DNA from: Isoetes taiwanensis
Lineage: Eukaryota > Streptophyta > Lycopodiopsida > Isoetales > Isoetaceae
NCBI GenBank assembly: GCA_021234155.1
Contig: JAJEKV010000064.1
Location: forward strand, 6,014,001 to 6,078,000
DNA: 64,000 nt
Direction: 5' to 3'
This document shows positions 47,115-58,585 of this stretch, one piece after another. Every line of letters starts with the position of its first letter. Within the stretch, counting starts at the first letter, position 1. Position numbers and translations under genes: made by a program. The notes beneath the pieces are model-generated. The model had not been told where the DNA came from. It saw only the letters and a program-made list of their open reading frames with translations, and did no database searches.

Positions 47115-50100
47115 GTAAGACATGTCTCCCAATATCTACCCTGGTGTTTTATGCCAGGCCACATCAGGTACTCCTACTTCCATTATCCTTTGGTAAAATC
47201 AAAATTTAAAAATAGAACATTTCACATAGCAGATTCCAAAATTGTACATTTAGATAGAATAATCCATATAATCATTTTCACATTAGTATTTGTACATGAT
47301 AAACATAACGTATAAAGTATAAGGTAATCAATAGATTTTCTTAGAACGTAGTAATATATTTATATCTTATCTGAGCAATATCAAGGTGCAACGTATTCCA
47401 TAAAGTACTTTCCAAGCTATTCCATCAGTTTTCATGTCAACGCCTACTCTACGAGCAAAATAGAGACAATTGGAGGAGAGAACCGTACCTGCAGCCAATC
47501 AATACACAATTAGCGTGAAAACGGTAAATGTGCAAGGGCCAAAAGGTACATTGGGTCTCTCAGTTTATCACTGATCACCAATTGTATCCTTTTGCCCTGA
47601 GGAGAAGACATTAACAAGAAAGGAAATGGAATAATAACTTCGTCCAAATTCACATAAATTTGTATAATTAGTCAATACTAATATCAAGCTATAACATTAG
47701 ACGAGAACCAATTTCTTGATCCCAAATCTAGCTGGTTACTTGACAATTAGTTTTATAGTGCTCAAAAAAGGATTTCCGTCATTTTTATAGCATATAAGGC
47801 GATCATTTTTTCTTTCACTATAAAGCAAGCCAATTATATAGGCTTATGTACTCACCACAAAAACGCACATATAACTCTCCCATAATATCATGTAGAGCTA
47901 CGACTATGCTGTTACATAGAACTATTCCCTATAAAAGAAGGGATTTTCAGATTTGTGCACCTCATTGTGCATCCGTAGGAACTAAAACCCAATATGTAGA
48001 ACTGTGTATTCTAGCATTCATTTAGAAGATGTATTTTAAGAATGTAACCCTGTCAACAATATAAAGCTCAGAGCTATTTCAAAGCCATAGGAAACCATAA
48101 GCTATCTACATCACAAAAATGTGTTCATCATATGTTTTCTTAAGAATCTATATCATTATATGGCATACTATGGCCGTATGAAGATGGGCATCTTATATAA
48201 GCATAAAGTTCAAAGTGCATAAGCTAACCTGAATAGATTTTGCGCTCCATACTTTATAATCCACTGGAACATGTTCCAATCACTTTTGTGGAGAAAAATA
48301 CTCCCAGCTTTGCTCTATGTTTTGGCTTAGCCAGTCTTCTGATATATACCTAGAGCCTCTTCATAATTTCCAATACAAAGCCCTTTGGGCATGTGAGTAT
48401 CAATAGAGTTGTAAAAGCATGTATCAGATCCTTGGGCTCTTTATAGCCTACAGGCAGAAAAGCATAAAAGCACATGTTTTGTGCAGTTTAGCTCCTCATC
48501 AATACACAAAAAACCATGAATTAATTAGCAAAAGCTCTACTTAGCTTGCCTATATGGCGTACTCAAGACCACCTATCTTGAAGCAGAAATGCAAGGTAGT
48601 TGCAGTCTAGATATATTCATTTAAAAAGAAGATTTACCTGGAATATATGAACAGGATAATCAATTTGTAGCAAGGCAGGAACCCAGCCTTATTGTATTTT
48701 CGAGCAAGACAATATGGCCAAAGAGCTCAGCCAGTATGCTCTGCCATCTCTACATTAGAGCTCCAGCCATTTTAATGCAATAAACTTGCCACGCTCCTGT
48801 ATCATGCCAGCATTTTTTGGCATCCTGTATTATGCTTGAAGCCATTCTTGGCAGAAGGCCTTGTATCATCAGCCAGGCATATAGCTGTGTTGCAGAAATC
48901 TGCATCATCCAGTTCTGTACTGGTAACTTTATAATGTGCAAAGGAAATTTCGGTCCAAGACCATCGCCTACTGCATTTCCACATCCCTGCATCTACCAGC
49001 AACCATATATCCAATCGCCCATTTTGAGCATCAAAGCAGCTGCAGGCTGTGAACTTAAGAATAGAATGGAACAATCATGCAAGATAGATGCGATGAGCTC
49101 AAAACTATCTCCCAAAAGCAATTTCGGCCATTATGGCCTTGCTATTTTATTCAAAATCCTCTGTAAAAATAGTTCAAATAGCAACACAAGTACAAGAAAA
49201 CTCGGCATGATCCTGGGTCGCATAAGCAACTCTGATAATATACAAGTCTGCATCCATGTAATCCCTGGAATGCATTCACCTAGAATGGCTACCAATCGGC
49301 CAGAGTATGGAGTTCTTACTTGCGGCTCCATATAACCTAAACCTAAGCTTTATGCAAAATATCCAGATAACCTTTCGAATGGCATTTTGGAAACATGCCT
49401 AGGCAAAAAAATACCCATTTTTTAGCCATGTAGACTCTTGCTTTTAGCATTCGGGATGAAATGCTACGAGAAGCTCCAATGGATATATTCCAAATATTTA
49501 AGTACTTCCATTCAAAGCAAACTAGTCAAAAAGCATCGAACTAGATGCATATGTGCACAAGAACTTACGAAATTAATTTTTAAGGAAACTATATAGCAAG
49601 TAATAACTCTAGTGTTTTTTATTTTGTATACAACAACCATTGAGGTAAAATATTTCAACGGTCCCACCTTTTGAGGCATGCTCTTCCGTGCTAATTATAA
49701 GCCCACAAGATCTTTTACATATGTGTGTACACTTAGAGATTTTCATCCAACTTGCATTTTTGCATGCTTAGTAATGTACACAATTGCACCCTTTAGAGAT
49801 CACGTCCTTGGATTCTTTGAACTTCAATGCTCAATGAATTTACCAATTAGGCAAATTACATCCATATACTTTGTGTACATTGTGTTCTCAAACTGCCCAA
49901 AAATGCAAATTCCATAATCATTCTTTTTTCTTTTTTTGTGGCAATCATGCATGCATCAAAAAAAGATGCAAAGTTTAGAATCCCATTTTGAATATCCCAA
50001 AGGTATTTTCTTTGGAACAATAGCTAATTCGTGTATTACAACACCTTAGCCACTTTTGCAAGCCCACAAATCTTTTTGCATAAATTTTATTAAATGCAAC

Positions 50101-50371
50101 AATATTCCATTTCCTAACCATATAGGGCATGTGGACCATACGCCATATCCTAGCATCTAAGAATAGTTCCATATCATGGATTTGAAAGACATATCAATCC
50201 CTTAGGACTCTTATAAAAACCATGTCAAATGTTTTATACCCAAGTAGGATATCTAGGAACAATTGAAAGATTCAAAGAGAATTAATGCCATCAAATTCTA
50301 AGGCATAGGTTGTTGCCATCAAATTGAATTCAGTATATTAATAATCATCATCATCACTGAAGATTCAAAAA
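47115..50371. repeat. Diverged unit 0 of the 3.3-kb array
   Basis: Blocks of unit 1 recur here with substitutions: GCCAGGCCACATCAGG (47153), GAGACAATTGGAGGAGAGAA (47462) through CCAATTGTATCC (47577), and GGAACAATAG near 50020. The middle (47650-49600) is too diverged for me to align. ORF 48817-49335 (172 aa) is probably chance. Confidence 0.6.
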
Positions 50372-52516
50372 GAAATATTGGAATTTTCATGTCTAGAACT
50401 TTAGAGAATTAGGTATAGTGGACCTAATCTCTATGCCTTGGCACAATGGACCAAGGATTTTATAGATTTGAGATGTATTATACAGCACAGTGGGCCATAC
50501 ATACTATGGACAACCTGATATAGGTTATGGGCCATTTACCATAACATATGGTAGCAGAACCTAGTTATCCAAAAGCAATAATATTCACACTAACCTGGTT
50601 TTGTAGAAGAGATGTGTTTGCTGAATACCTCCAGCAAATGGATGTCACAGTTTCTTCTTATTCAGATTTACATCCAGATTTACACTATTAATTGTACAAA
50701 AACAAAAAAACAGCTCCATTCAGGATGCAAATGACTCCCAAATATCCACCCTGGTTTTTTAGGCCAGGCCACATCAGGCACTCTACAAACCTTAGCCCAT
50801 ATAGCTTTCACTAATAAAAAAAACAAATTCCAGAAATTGTAAATTTGAATAAAATAATCAGTATAGGCATTTACACATGAATTTGAAAGTGTGAAGTATA
50901 ATGTATAAGTGTAAAATAACATATAATGTATATTGTAAGTGTAAAATAGAAAATGTAAAGTGTAAAAGTTACCAATAACATTCCTGTATTTTATAATTCC
51001 ATTCGAAAGTATTCCATCCGCTTCTACATTAACGACATCCTGGGAAGCAAAATAGAGACAATTGGAGGAGAGAACCCGTACCTGCAGCCAATCAATACAC
51101 AATTAGCGTGAAAACGGTAAATGTGCAAGGGCCAAAAGGTACATTGGGTCTCTCAGTTTATCACTGATCACCAATTGTATCCTTTTGCCCTGGGGTGACG
51201 TTAGCAAGAAACGAAAATGGAATGATGATTTTGAGTCTTATAAGCAGTATAATCAAGTTTAATCAAGTTTTACAACCGTTTCAATCACCCATAGTTGATC
51301 CTTAAAATCCTCAGAGCTTAACAACTACCATATCTTTTATATACACATGTAAACATTCCAAATTTTAAGAACTCAATAACTTATCATTTATCTCTTAAGA
51401 ACATCAAAATTTTATTCTTATAATAGTTAAAGCATAAAGGATATGCATAGGCATCATACCCTTAAGGAATTCAAAGACAATAGCTATAGCAAAGGCCATC
51501 CCAAAGTAATCATATGGATCACATTCTTACAAAGAAGAACATAGAGTCTTCTACATGTGGACATACTATGATAGCTTCCGGTTTTAGTTCTATTCCATCT
51601 TTAAATAATAAGGAAGCTCCAAATTATTCTTTTTATGTTGCAACTACATTACACTAATATAGTGCAAGAAATCACCACTTCCACAAAGAGCTTGTCATTA
51701 TTTCAAAGCTCAAAAGTTCTTTATGGCGGGATTCTTCAACCTAGAACAAACATAACGTATGAGCCTCGCAACTAGAAGTAGACAAGGCCGCATATGCCGA
51801 ACATTCTTATTCATGCAATCCATTCTAATATGCAATCTTATTTCCCTGTGATATCCGAGAGATTTTTCAAAATAGAAAAAAACGAAATTAGATCTTGCTC
51901 TATTTTTCATAAGCAAATGATCAAACCCGTTTGAGAATGCCGGCATATTTTAGCTCCGTTTTCATGCCATGCTCCAGTTTTCTTCCATGCTCTCTTAAGC
52001 ACCATAGAAGATCCGCCATCATATATATTACCGTCTCACCATCACGGTCTCAAAGATCGAGAATAAGAGCTTATCGACCATCTCCCCGATAGAAGGCATT
52101 CAAATAAGGAAAAATCATAAGGAAATGATCGGGCATAGCCCTTTGAGCATCATTTTAAAGCGCGCTTTTACATGACCCAAAGATAGCCGACATAGAATAT
52201 CCGATCAAACATGCTTTTGGCCACTATTACATCATAAAAGAGTATGCTTCACAAGCAAGAAAGCCCACAATATTTTCGTGAGATTTACCTTAAATCTTTG
52301 AACACGCAGGTGTATGCCGAGCCGGACTAGTATAGCAAAGAACTGGTCCCTCGCACTCTTACTCCGGGCCGAGTAGCCATCTCAAAACTTGCCAAGCCGG
52401 ATGATGGCATCACAAATTCAAACTCAGATATGCTAGTAAATGGATCTGTACTAGCCTATATCACCAAGTATGCTCCAACTAGTTATCCATAGGCTCTGCT
52501 ATGAGAAGACGGCACC

Positions 52517-52729
52517 ATGGCCGAAATCTCTAAATCTGAAAATTCGAAATCAGCAGTAAGCATGCAAATCCAGCAGATCGCCATCTCCCTTAATTGGTTT
52601 CCAACAGAAGCCATCGATTTGGCTATGCCCTTTGGGCGGCCGTTTTGGCGCCACACTTTGCTTGGCAAAGCCCTAAATAATTTTTTCTTTAACATATGTA
52701 AAAGAGATATGTACAAGAAATCCTCATAA
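52517..52729 (+). CDS. Small ORF conserved between array units, function unknown
   Basis: ATG in good context (CACCATGGCC) opens 70 codons (MAEISKSENSKSAVSMQIQQ at the start, PFGRPFWRHTLLGKAL in the middle). The copy in unit 3 (60729-60941) is open with one residue changed. In unit 2 (from 57592) it is frameshifted by CAGATAAG for CAGTAAG. It lies in a GC-richer patch. Conservation may reflect recent duplication only, and I recognise no family. Confidence 0.25.
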   Translation: MAEISKSENSKSAVSMQIQQIAISLNWFPTEAIDLAMPFGRPFWRHTLLGKALNNFFFNICKRDMYKKSS

Positions 52730-52738
52730 ATGCATTTT

Positions 52739-54390
52739 GATTTTGATTTGATTTTGATTTATTGTCACGCCATTTCAGACCCTCAGGTCCATTAGGCGAC
52801 AAGAGAAATACATGTAGCAAGAAACACTAAACGAGGCCATTTGCCTCAAGATTATCTGCAACATCATTTAGTTCTAAAATTATCTTACGATGTTTCCACC
52901 AAGCTTGAAGGTAAGCTCCTAAGTGGGCTGCTGGTAATGTAAGTAGCATAGAAAAATTCCCATAAATCCCATAGATCTCCCGTATTTCTTCAAACCTGGA
53001 GCATTCAAGGAATGCGTGTTCTTCATCCTCAACCACCGCTTCTCTGCAACAAGGACAAAACCTCATCTCCCTTGGCAAGTCATGTCTGTACTCGATTTCC
53101 AAAGAATGGGAGCGTAGGCGCACTTGGGAGATGAGCTTACGTGTTTTTTTTACCGATATCGACTATTAAGATAGTCCCTGTTCAACATACATCATCATGA
53201 GGTTGACTTTGTTATAATAGAAGCCCAATTTGGGTGCCAAAGGTGGCATCCATATTGTGCTCAACACCTTTTCACGAAAGTAAACTACTTAATCCCCAAT
53301 TCAGTTGCTGGTATCTCATCTATATTTAGTGCCCATCTTTCCAACCATTCCTTCAATTGTGTGTACCAGCCATTTTGGTGTTTCATTGATTCACTTAGAG
53401 CATGTCGAGGTAGCCTATCATCTTCTAGACTTTGTATCCTTCTTAAATATCCAAGTGTCAAACATAGTGCTTCTGCCTCTAGCGGAAGAAATCCTGCCTC
53501 AGCAAGAAGCATCGCATATGGTGTTTGTACTTTGGCACCAAGCTCTGCTATTAAGAATCTCTTTTGTATTTGTTCAATATTTGCCCAATTCTTCTTTGAC
53601 AAGCCTGGTCCCCATACTGGACAACCATATAGAATAACTGGCTGCACTAACATTTTAAATTCTTCAAAGACCATTCCTGGACATGTATGTTCTTCCATAT
53701 GCTCATGATGCTGTATAAAGCTCTCATCCCCCCAGATATTCTCTTACTTACCCCAGCATTCCATTTGTAATTATCCGTGAACTCAACACCCAAATATTTA
53801 TACTGATGCACCTGTTCTAGAGCTTCCCCTTCCAAATAAAAGCTGATATTCTGCCGCTTTCCTATTATCATGACTTTTGTCTTTTCTTTATTCACTGTCA
53901 TGCCTTTCTCCCGACAAAACATCTCCAATGCAGTTAATTCTTTCTGAAGCCCTGTTTCTGTTCTAGAGAGAAGAACCACATCGTCTGCATAAAGCAAAAG
54001 TTGAACAACATATTTATTAAGGTGCACTCCTGTTCCTCCTTCCCTTTCCATCCACTCTTCTAATTCATCAATAAATATTCCAAACAGGGTGGGTGAGAGC
54101 GGGCACCCTTGCTTCACTCCTATATTGCTTTCCACCTTTTCTGGACCATCCATGGGAAATGACAGCTCAACCAAAACCTTTTCATAAAGTCTGATAACCC
54201 CCTGATGCAATTCCCTAGGCACCTTTAGACGCGCTAATCGATGTCCTAGTTTACTTCTCCACACCCTATCAAAAGCTTTAGAAAAATCAACAAAGCAACA
54301 ATATAAAGCATTTCCAGCTCCTTTTGCCCCTTCTGCCACTACACACAATGTGAAAAGATGATCAACAGTAGAGTGTTTTTTTCGGATTTT
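52739..54390 (-). mobile_element. 5'-truncated LINE inserted in unit 1
   Basis: Units 2 and 3 read GCATTTTAAAAGCC here; unit 1 has 1652 extra bases, with ATTTT at both edges (52734-52738 and 54386-54390) as a short candidate target duplication. The minus-strand 3' end is an ATCAAA-type simple tail (52739-52761). This is a clean LINE insertion defined by empty sites, younger than the array duplication or lost from the other copies. Confidence 0.85.
52827..54390 (-). pseudogene. LINE reverse transcriptase ORF2 fragment
   Basis: Read on the minus strand from 54390. It enters within the RT domain (RKKHSTVDHLFTL), then VDFSKAFDRVWR (motif A), GVKQGCPLSPTLFGIF (motif B), LLYADDVVLLS (motif C), EKTKVMIIGK, HQYKYLGVEF. 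After a frameshift near 53670 comes VQPVILYGCPVWGPG, and after stops near 53285-53125 a CCHC finger FCPCCREAVVEDEEHAFLEC. ORF1, the endonuclease and the first RT motifs are missing. L1-like plant LINE, dead copy. The reported frame to 54408 includes 18 bases of flanking unit sequence. Confidence 0.8.
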
Positions 54391-55361
54391 AAAAGCCATC
54401 AAATGCATTGTTTATATTTGACGACTACGTCTTAGTATTCTTCGTCCTCGTTCCCTTTATTTACAACCATAAAGGTTTTAAACAACTAATCCAAGATGTA
54501 GGAAATGCCATCGGCCCTCTTATTCGTAGTCATATCTCCAAAATATCTCCAAAATAGAACCAACTGGTTCATAAACATTACATGCAATCCAATTTCTCTA
54601 AAGGCAACATGTGGCAAACATGCATGCCTCCAATAAAGCAAACTTTAAAATCCTATTTTAAATACCCCAAGGGTATTATTTGGAACAATAGTTAATTTGT
54701 GAGTTACCATATTGCACATTATGCATATTGTGCATCGAAATTGCAATTTGCACCTTAGGCATATTAGTTTGAGAATTTTGCATGTATTTTGCCAATAAAG
54801 CCCTTCACACAATGTGGCACTATATCATATGCAAGGACTTGCCACTTTCTTAATTTAAGGTGGCGGTTTTATGTGTCAAGCCACCATAATGTAAAAAAAC
54901 ACTTAGAATTCTAATGGTTCCATAATATTTAATATCAATTTTGGGCGCAGTAGCTAACAACAATGTTTTCCAAATATCAAATATAGAATGCAAGCATATT
55001 TTTGGTTCATTGCTAAGAACAGCCAAATCGAGTTGGTGGAACTTTATAGCCCCATGCTAGGCTTTTATCCTTTCGAGCCCAACAAACATAAGTCTAGAGG
55101 CCTAAAGGCCTTTGGGATATTTTTGTATTTTGAATTTCATAGCCCTTATGGTGTTTTTAGATCCAACAATATTTCAAATAAGAGCAAGTTCTTAAGATTT
55201 GAAGATTCGAAGAGAATATTTCTTCTTCTTCTTCTTCTTCTTCTTCTTCTTCTTCTTCTTCTTCTTCTTCTTCTTCTTCTTCTTCTTCTTCTTCTTCTTC
55301 TTCTTCTTCTTCTTCTTCTCCTCCTCCTCCTCCCACAATCCCTCCCTCGGGATGTAGAACA

Positions 55362-55410
55362 CCTCTTTTTATAAGGAAAGTAGGACCCCCTTATAAAAAG
55401 AGGGGTCCCT
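55362..55410. other. Overlapping alternative hairpins at the end of unit 1
   Basis: Arms CCTCTTTTTATAAGG (55362-55376) and CCTTATAAAAAGAGG (55389-55403) form a perfect 15-bp stem. An overlapping stem pairs GTAGGACCCC with GGGGTCCTAC (fully present in units 2 and 3), so the two cannot form together. Both arms contain TATAAA-like sequence. Counterparts are at 58501-58550 and 61817-61866. Confidence 0.75.
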
Positions 55411-55449
55411 ACTTCCCTTACGCCGAAGAGAAAGCCATTAAGCCGCAAA

Positions 55450-58400
55450 GAAATATTGGAATTTTCATGTCTAGAACTTTAGAGAATTAGGTACAGTGGA
55501 CCTAATCTCTATGCCTTGGCACAATGGACCAAGGATTTTATAGATTTGAGATGTATTATACAGCACAGTGGGCCATACATACTATGGACAACCTGATATA
55601 GGTTATGGGCCATTTACCATAACATATGGTAGCAGAACCTAGTTATCCAAAAGCAATAATATTCACACTAACCTGGTTTTGTAGAAGAGATGTGTTTCTT
55701 TGAATACCTCCAAAGAAATGGATGTCACATTTCTTCTTATTCATTTACATCCGTTTTACACTATTAATTGTACAAAAAAAAAAAAAAAAATTCCATTCGG
55801 GGATGCAAATGACTCCCAAATATCCACCACGGTTTTTAGGCGAGGCCACATCGAGCACTCTACAAACCTTAGCCCATATAGCTTTCACTAATAAAAAAAA
55901 CAAATTCCAGAAATTGTAAATTTGAATAAAATAATCAGTATAGGCATTTACACATGAATTTGAAAGTGTGAAGTATAATGTATAAGTGTAAAATAACATA
56001 TAATGTATATTGTAAGTGTAAAATAGAAAATGTAAAGTGTAAAAGTTACCAATAACATTCCTGTATTTTATAATTCCATTCGAAAGTATTCCATCCGCTT
56101 CTACATTAACGACATCCTGGGAAGCAAAATAGAGACAATTGGAGGAGAGAACCCGTACTGCGCAGCCAATCAATACACAATTAGCGTGAAAACGGTAAAT
56201 GTGCAAGGGCCAAAAGGTACATTGGGTCTCTCAGTTTATCACTGATCACCAATTGTATCCTTTTGCCCTGGGGTGACGTTAGCAAGAAACGAAAATGGAA
56301 TGATGATTTTGAGTCTTATAAGCAGTATAATCAAGTTTAATCAAGTTTTACAACCGTTTCAATCACCCATAGTTGATCCTTAAAATCCTCAGAGCTTAAC
56401 AACTACCATATCTTTTATATACACATGTAAACATTCCAGCCTTTAAGAACTCAATAACTTATCATTTATCTCTTAAGAACATCAAAATTTTATTCTTATA
56501 ATAGTTAAAGCATAAAGGATATGCATAGGCATCATACCCTTAAGGAATTCAGCACAATAGCTATAGCAAAGGCCATCCCAAAGTAATCATATGGATCACA
56601 TTCTTACAAAGAAGAACATAGAGTCCGATTCTACATGTGGACATACTATGATAGCTCGCTTTTAGTTCTATTCCATCTTTAAATAATAAGGAAGCTCCAG
56701 CCCATTCTTTTATGTTGCAACTACATTACACTAATTTAGTGCAAGAAATCACCACTTCCACAAAGAGCTTGTCATTATTTCAAAGCTCAAAAGTTCTTTA
56801 TGGCGTGATTCTTCAACCTAGAACAAACATAACGTATGAGCATGCAACTAGAAGTAGACAAGGCTGCATATGCGTAACATTCTTATTCATGCAATCCATT
56901 CTAATATGCAATCTTATTTCCCTGTGATATCCGAGAGATTTTTCAAAAATAGAAAAACGAAATTAGATCTTGCTCTATTTTCATAAGCAACAGATCAAAC
57001 CTGTTTGAGAATGCCGCAAGATATTTTAGCTCCAGTTTTCATGCCATGCTCCAGTTTTCTTCCATGCTCTCTTAAGCACCATAGAAGATCCGCCATCATA
57101 TATATTACCGTCTCACCATCACAGGTCTCAAAGATCGAGAATAAGAGCTTATCGACCATCTCCCCGATAGAAGGCATTCAAATAAAGGAAATCATAAGGA
57201 AATGATCGGGCATAGCCCTTTGAGCATCATTTTAAAGCGCGGTTACATGACCCAAAGATAGCCAAACATAGAATATCGATCAAACATGCTTTTGGCCACT
57301 ATTACATCATAAAAGAGTATGCTTCACAAGCAAGAAAGCCCACAATATTTTCGAGATTTACCTTAAATCTTTGAACACAGAGGTGTATGCCGAGAGCCGG
57401 ACTAGTATAGCAAAGAACTGGTCCTGCACTCTTACTCTGGCTGAGTAGCCATCTCAAAAACTTGCCAAGCCGGATGATGGCATCACAAATTCGAAACTGT
57501 ATATGCTAGTAAATGGATCTCATACTAGCCTATATCACCAAGTATGCTCCAACTAGTTATCCATAGGCTCTGCTATGAGAAGACGGCACCATGGCCGAAA
57601 TCTCTAAATCTAAAAATTCGAAATCGGCAGATAAGCATGCAAATCCAGCAGATCGCCATCTCCCTTAATTGGTTTCCAACAGAAGCCATCGATTTGGCTA
57701 TGCCCTTTGGGCGGCCGTTTTGGCGCCACACTTTGCTTGGCAAAGCCCTAAATAATTTTTCTTTAACATATGTAAAAGAGATATGTACAAGAAATCCTCA
57801 TAAATGCATTTTAAAAGCCATCAAATGCATTGTTTATATTTGACGACTACGTCTTAGTATTCTTTGTCCTCGTTCCCTTTATTTACAACCATAAAGGTTT
57901 TAAACAACTAATCCAAGATGTAGGAAATGCCATCGGCCCTCTTATTCGTAGTCATATCTCCAAAATATCTCCAAAATAGAACCAACTGGTTCATAAACAT
58001 TACATGCAATCCAATTTCTCTAAAGGCAACATGTGGCAAACATGCATGCCTCCAATAAAGCAAACTTTAAAATCCTATTTTAAATACCCCAAGGGTATTA
58101 TTTGGAACAATAGTTAATTTGTGAGTTACCATATTGCACATTATGCATATTGTGCATCGAAATTGCAATTTGCACCTTAGGCATATTAGTTTGAGAATTT
58201 TGCATGTATTTTGCCAATAAAGCCCTTCACACAATGTGGCACTATATCATATGCAAGGACTTGCCACTTTCTTAATTTAAGGTGGCGGTTTTATGTGTCT
58301 AGAGGCCTAAAGGCCTTTGGGATATTTTTGTATTTTGAATTTCATAGCCCTTATGGTGTTTTTAGATCCAACAATATTTCAAATAAGAGCAAGTTCTTAA

Positions 58401-58585
58401 GATTTGAAGATTCGAAGAGAATATTTCTCCTCCTCCTCCTCCTCCTCCTCCTCCTCCTCCTCCTCCTCCTCCCACAATCCCTCCCTCGGGATGTAGAACA
58501 CCTCTTTTTATAAGGAAAGTAGGACCCCCTTATAAAAAGAGGGGTCCTACTTCCTTACGCCAGAAGAAAGCAGATTAAGCTGCAA
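55450..58585. repeat. Unit 2 of the 3.3-kb array
   Basis: 3136 bp. Lacks 217 bp present in unit 1 (54878-55094) and in unit 3; the deletion joins two GTC trinucleotides at about 58298. The terminal microsatellite is TCC (58427-58471) instead of TTC. Many CAG-site changes relative to unit 3. Confidence 0.85.

Larger units (their letters stand above)
50372..55449. repeat. Unit 1 of the 3.3-kb tandem array (with LINE insertion)
   Basis: Starts GAAATATTGGAATTTTC, as do units 2-4. It is 5078 bp long; without the 1652-bp LINE it is 3426 bp. No gene is evident. It ends with a TTC tract (55219-55319) and a hairpin. Recurrent minus-strand ORFs (50680-51102) are Tyr/Phe-rich, low-complexity and without a domain. 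Confidence 0.85.

Noticed and set aside
46637..47315. Poly-Phe, poly-Leu, poly-Ser and poly-Glu ORFs; likewise over 39540-39931 (TA) and 54988-55448 (TTC)
   Set aside because: Pure microsatellite translations in several frames with no flanking coding evidence.
48817..49335. 172-aa plus-strand ORF with overlapping 80-90-aa minus-strand ORFs
   Set aside because: Lies in the diverged non-coding unit 0; composition and lack of counterparts in units 1-3 point to chance.
50680..51102. Tyr/Phe-rich minus-strand ORF repeated at 55745-56206 and 58894-59346
   Set aside because: Recurs only because the unit is duplicated; low complexity, no domain, no conserved start, frame differs between units.
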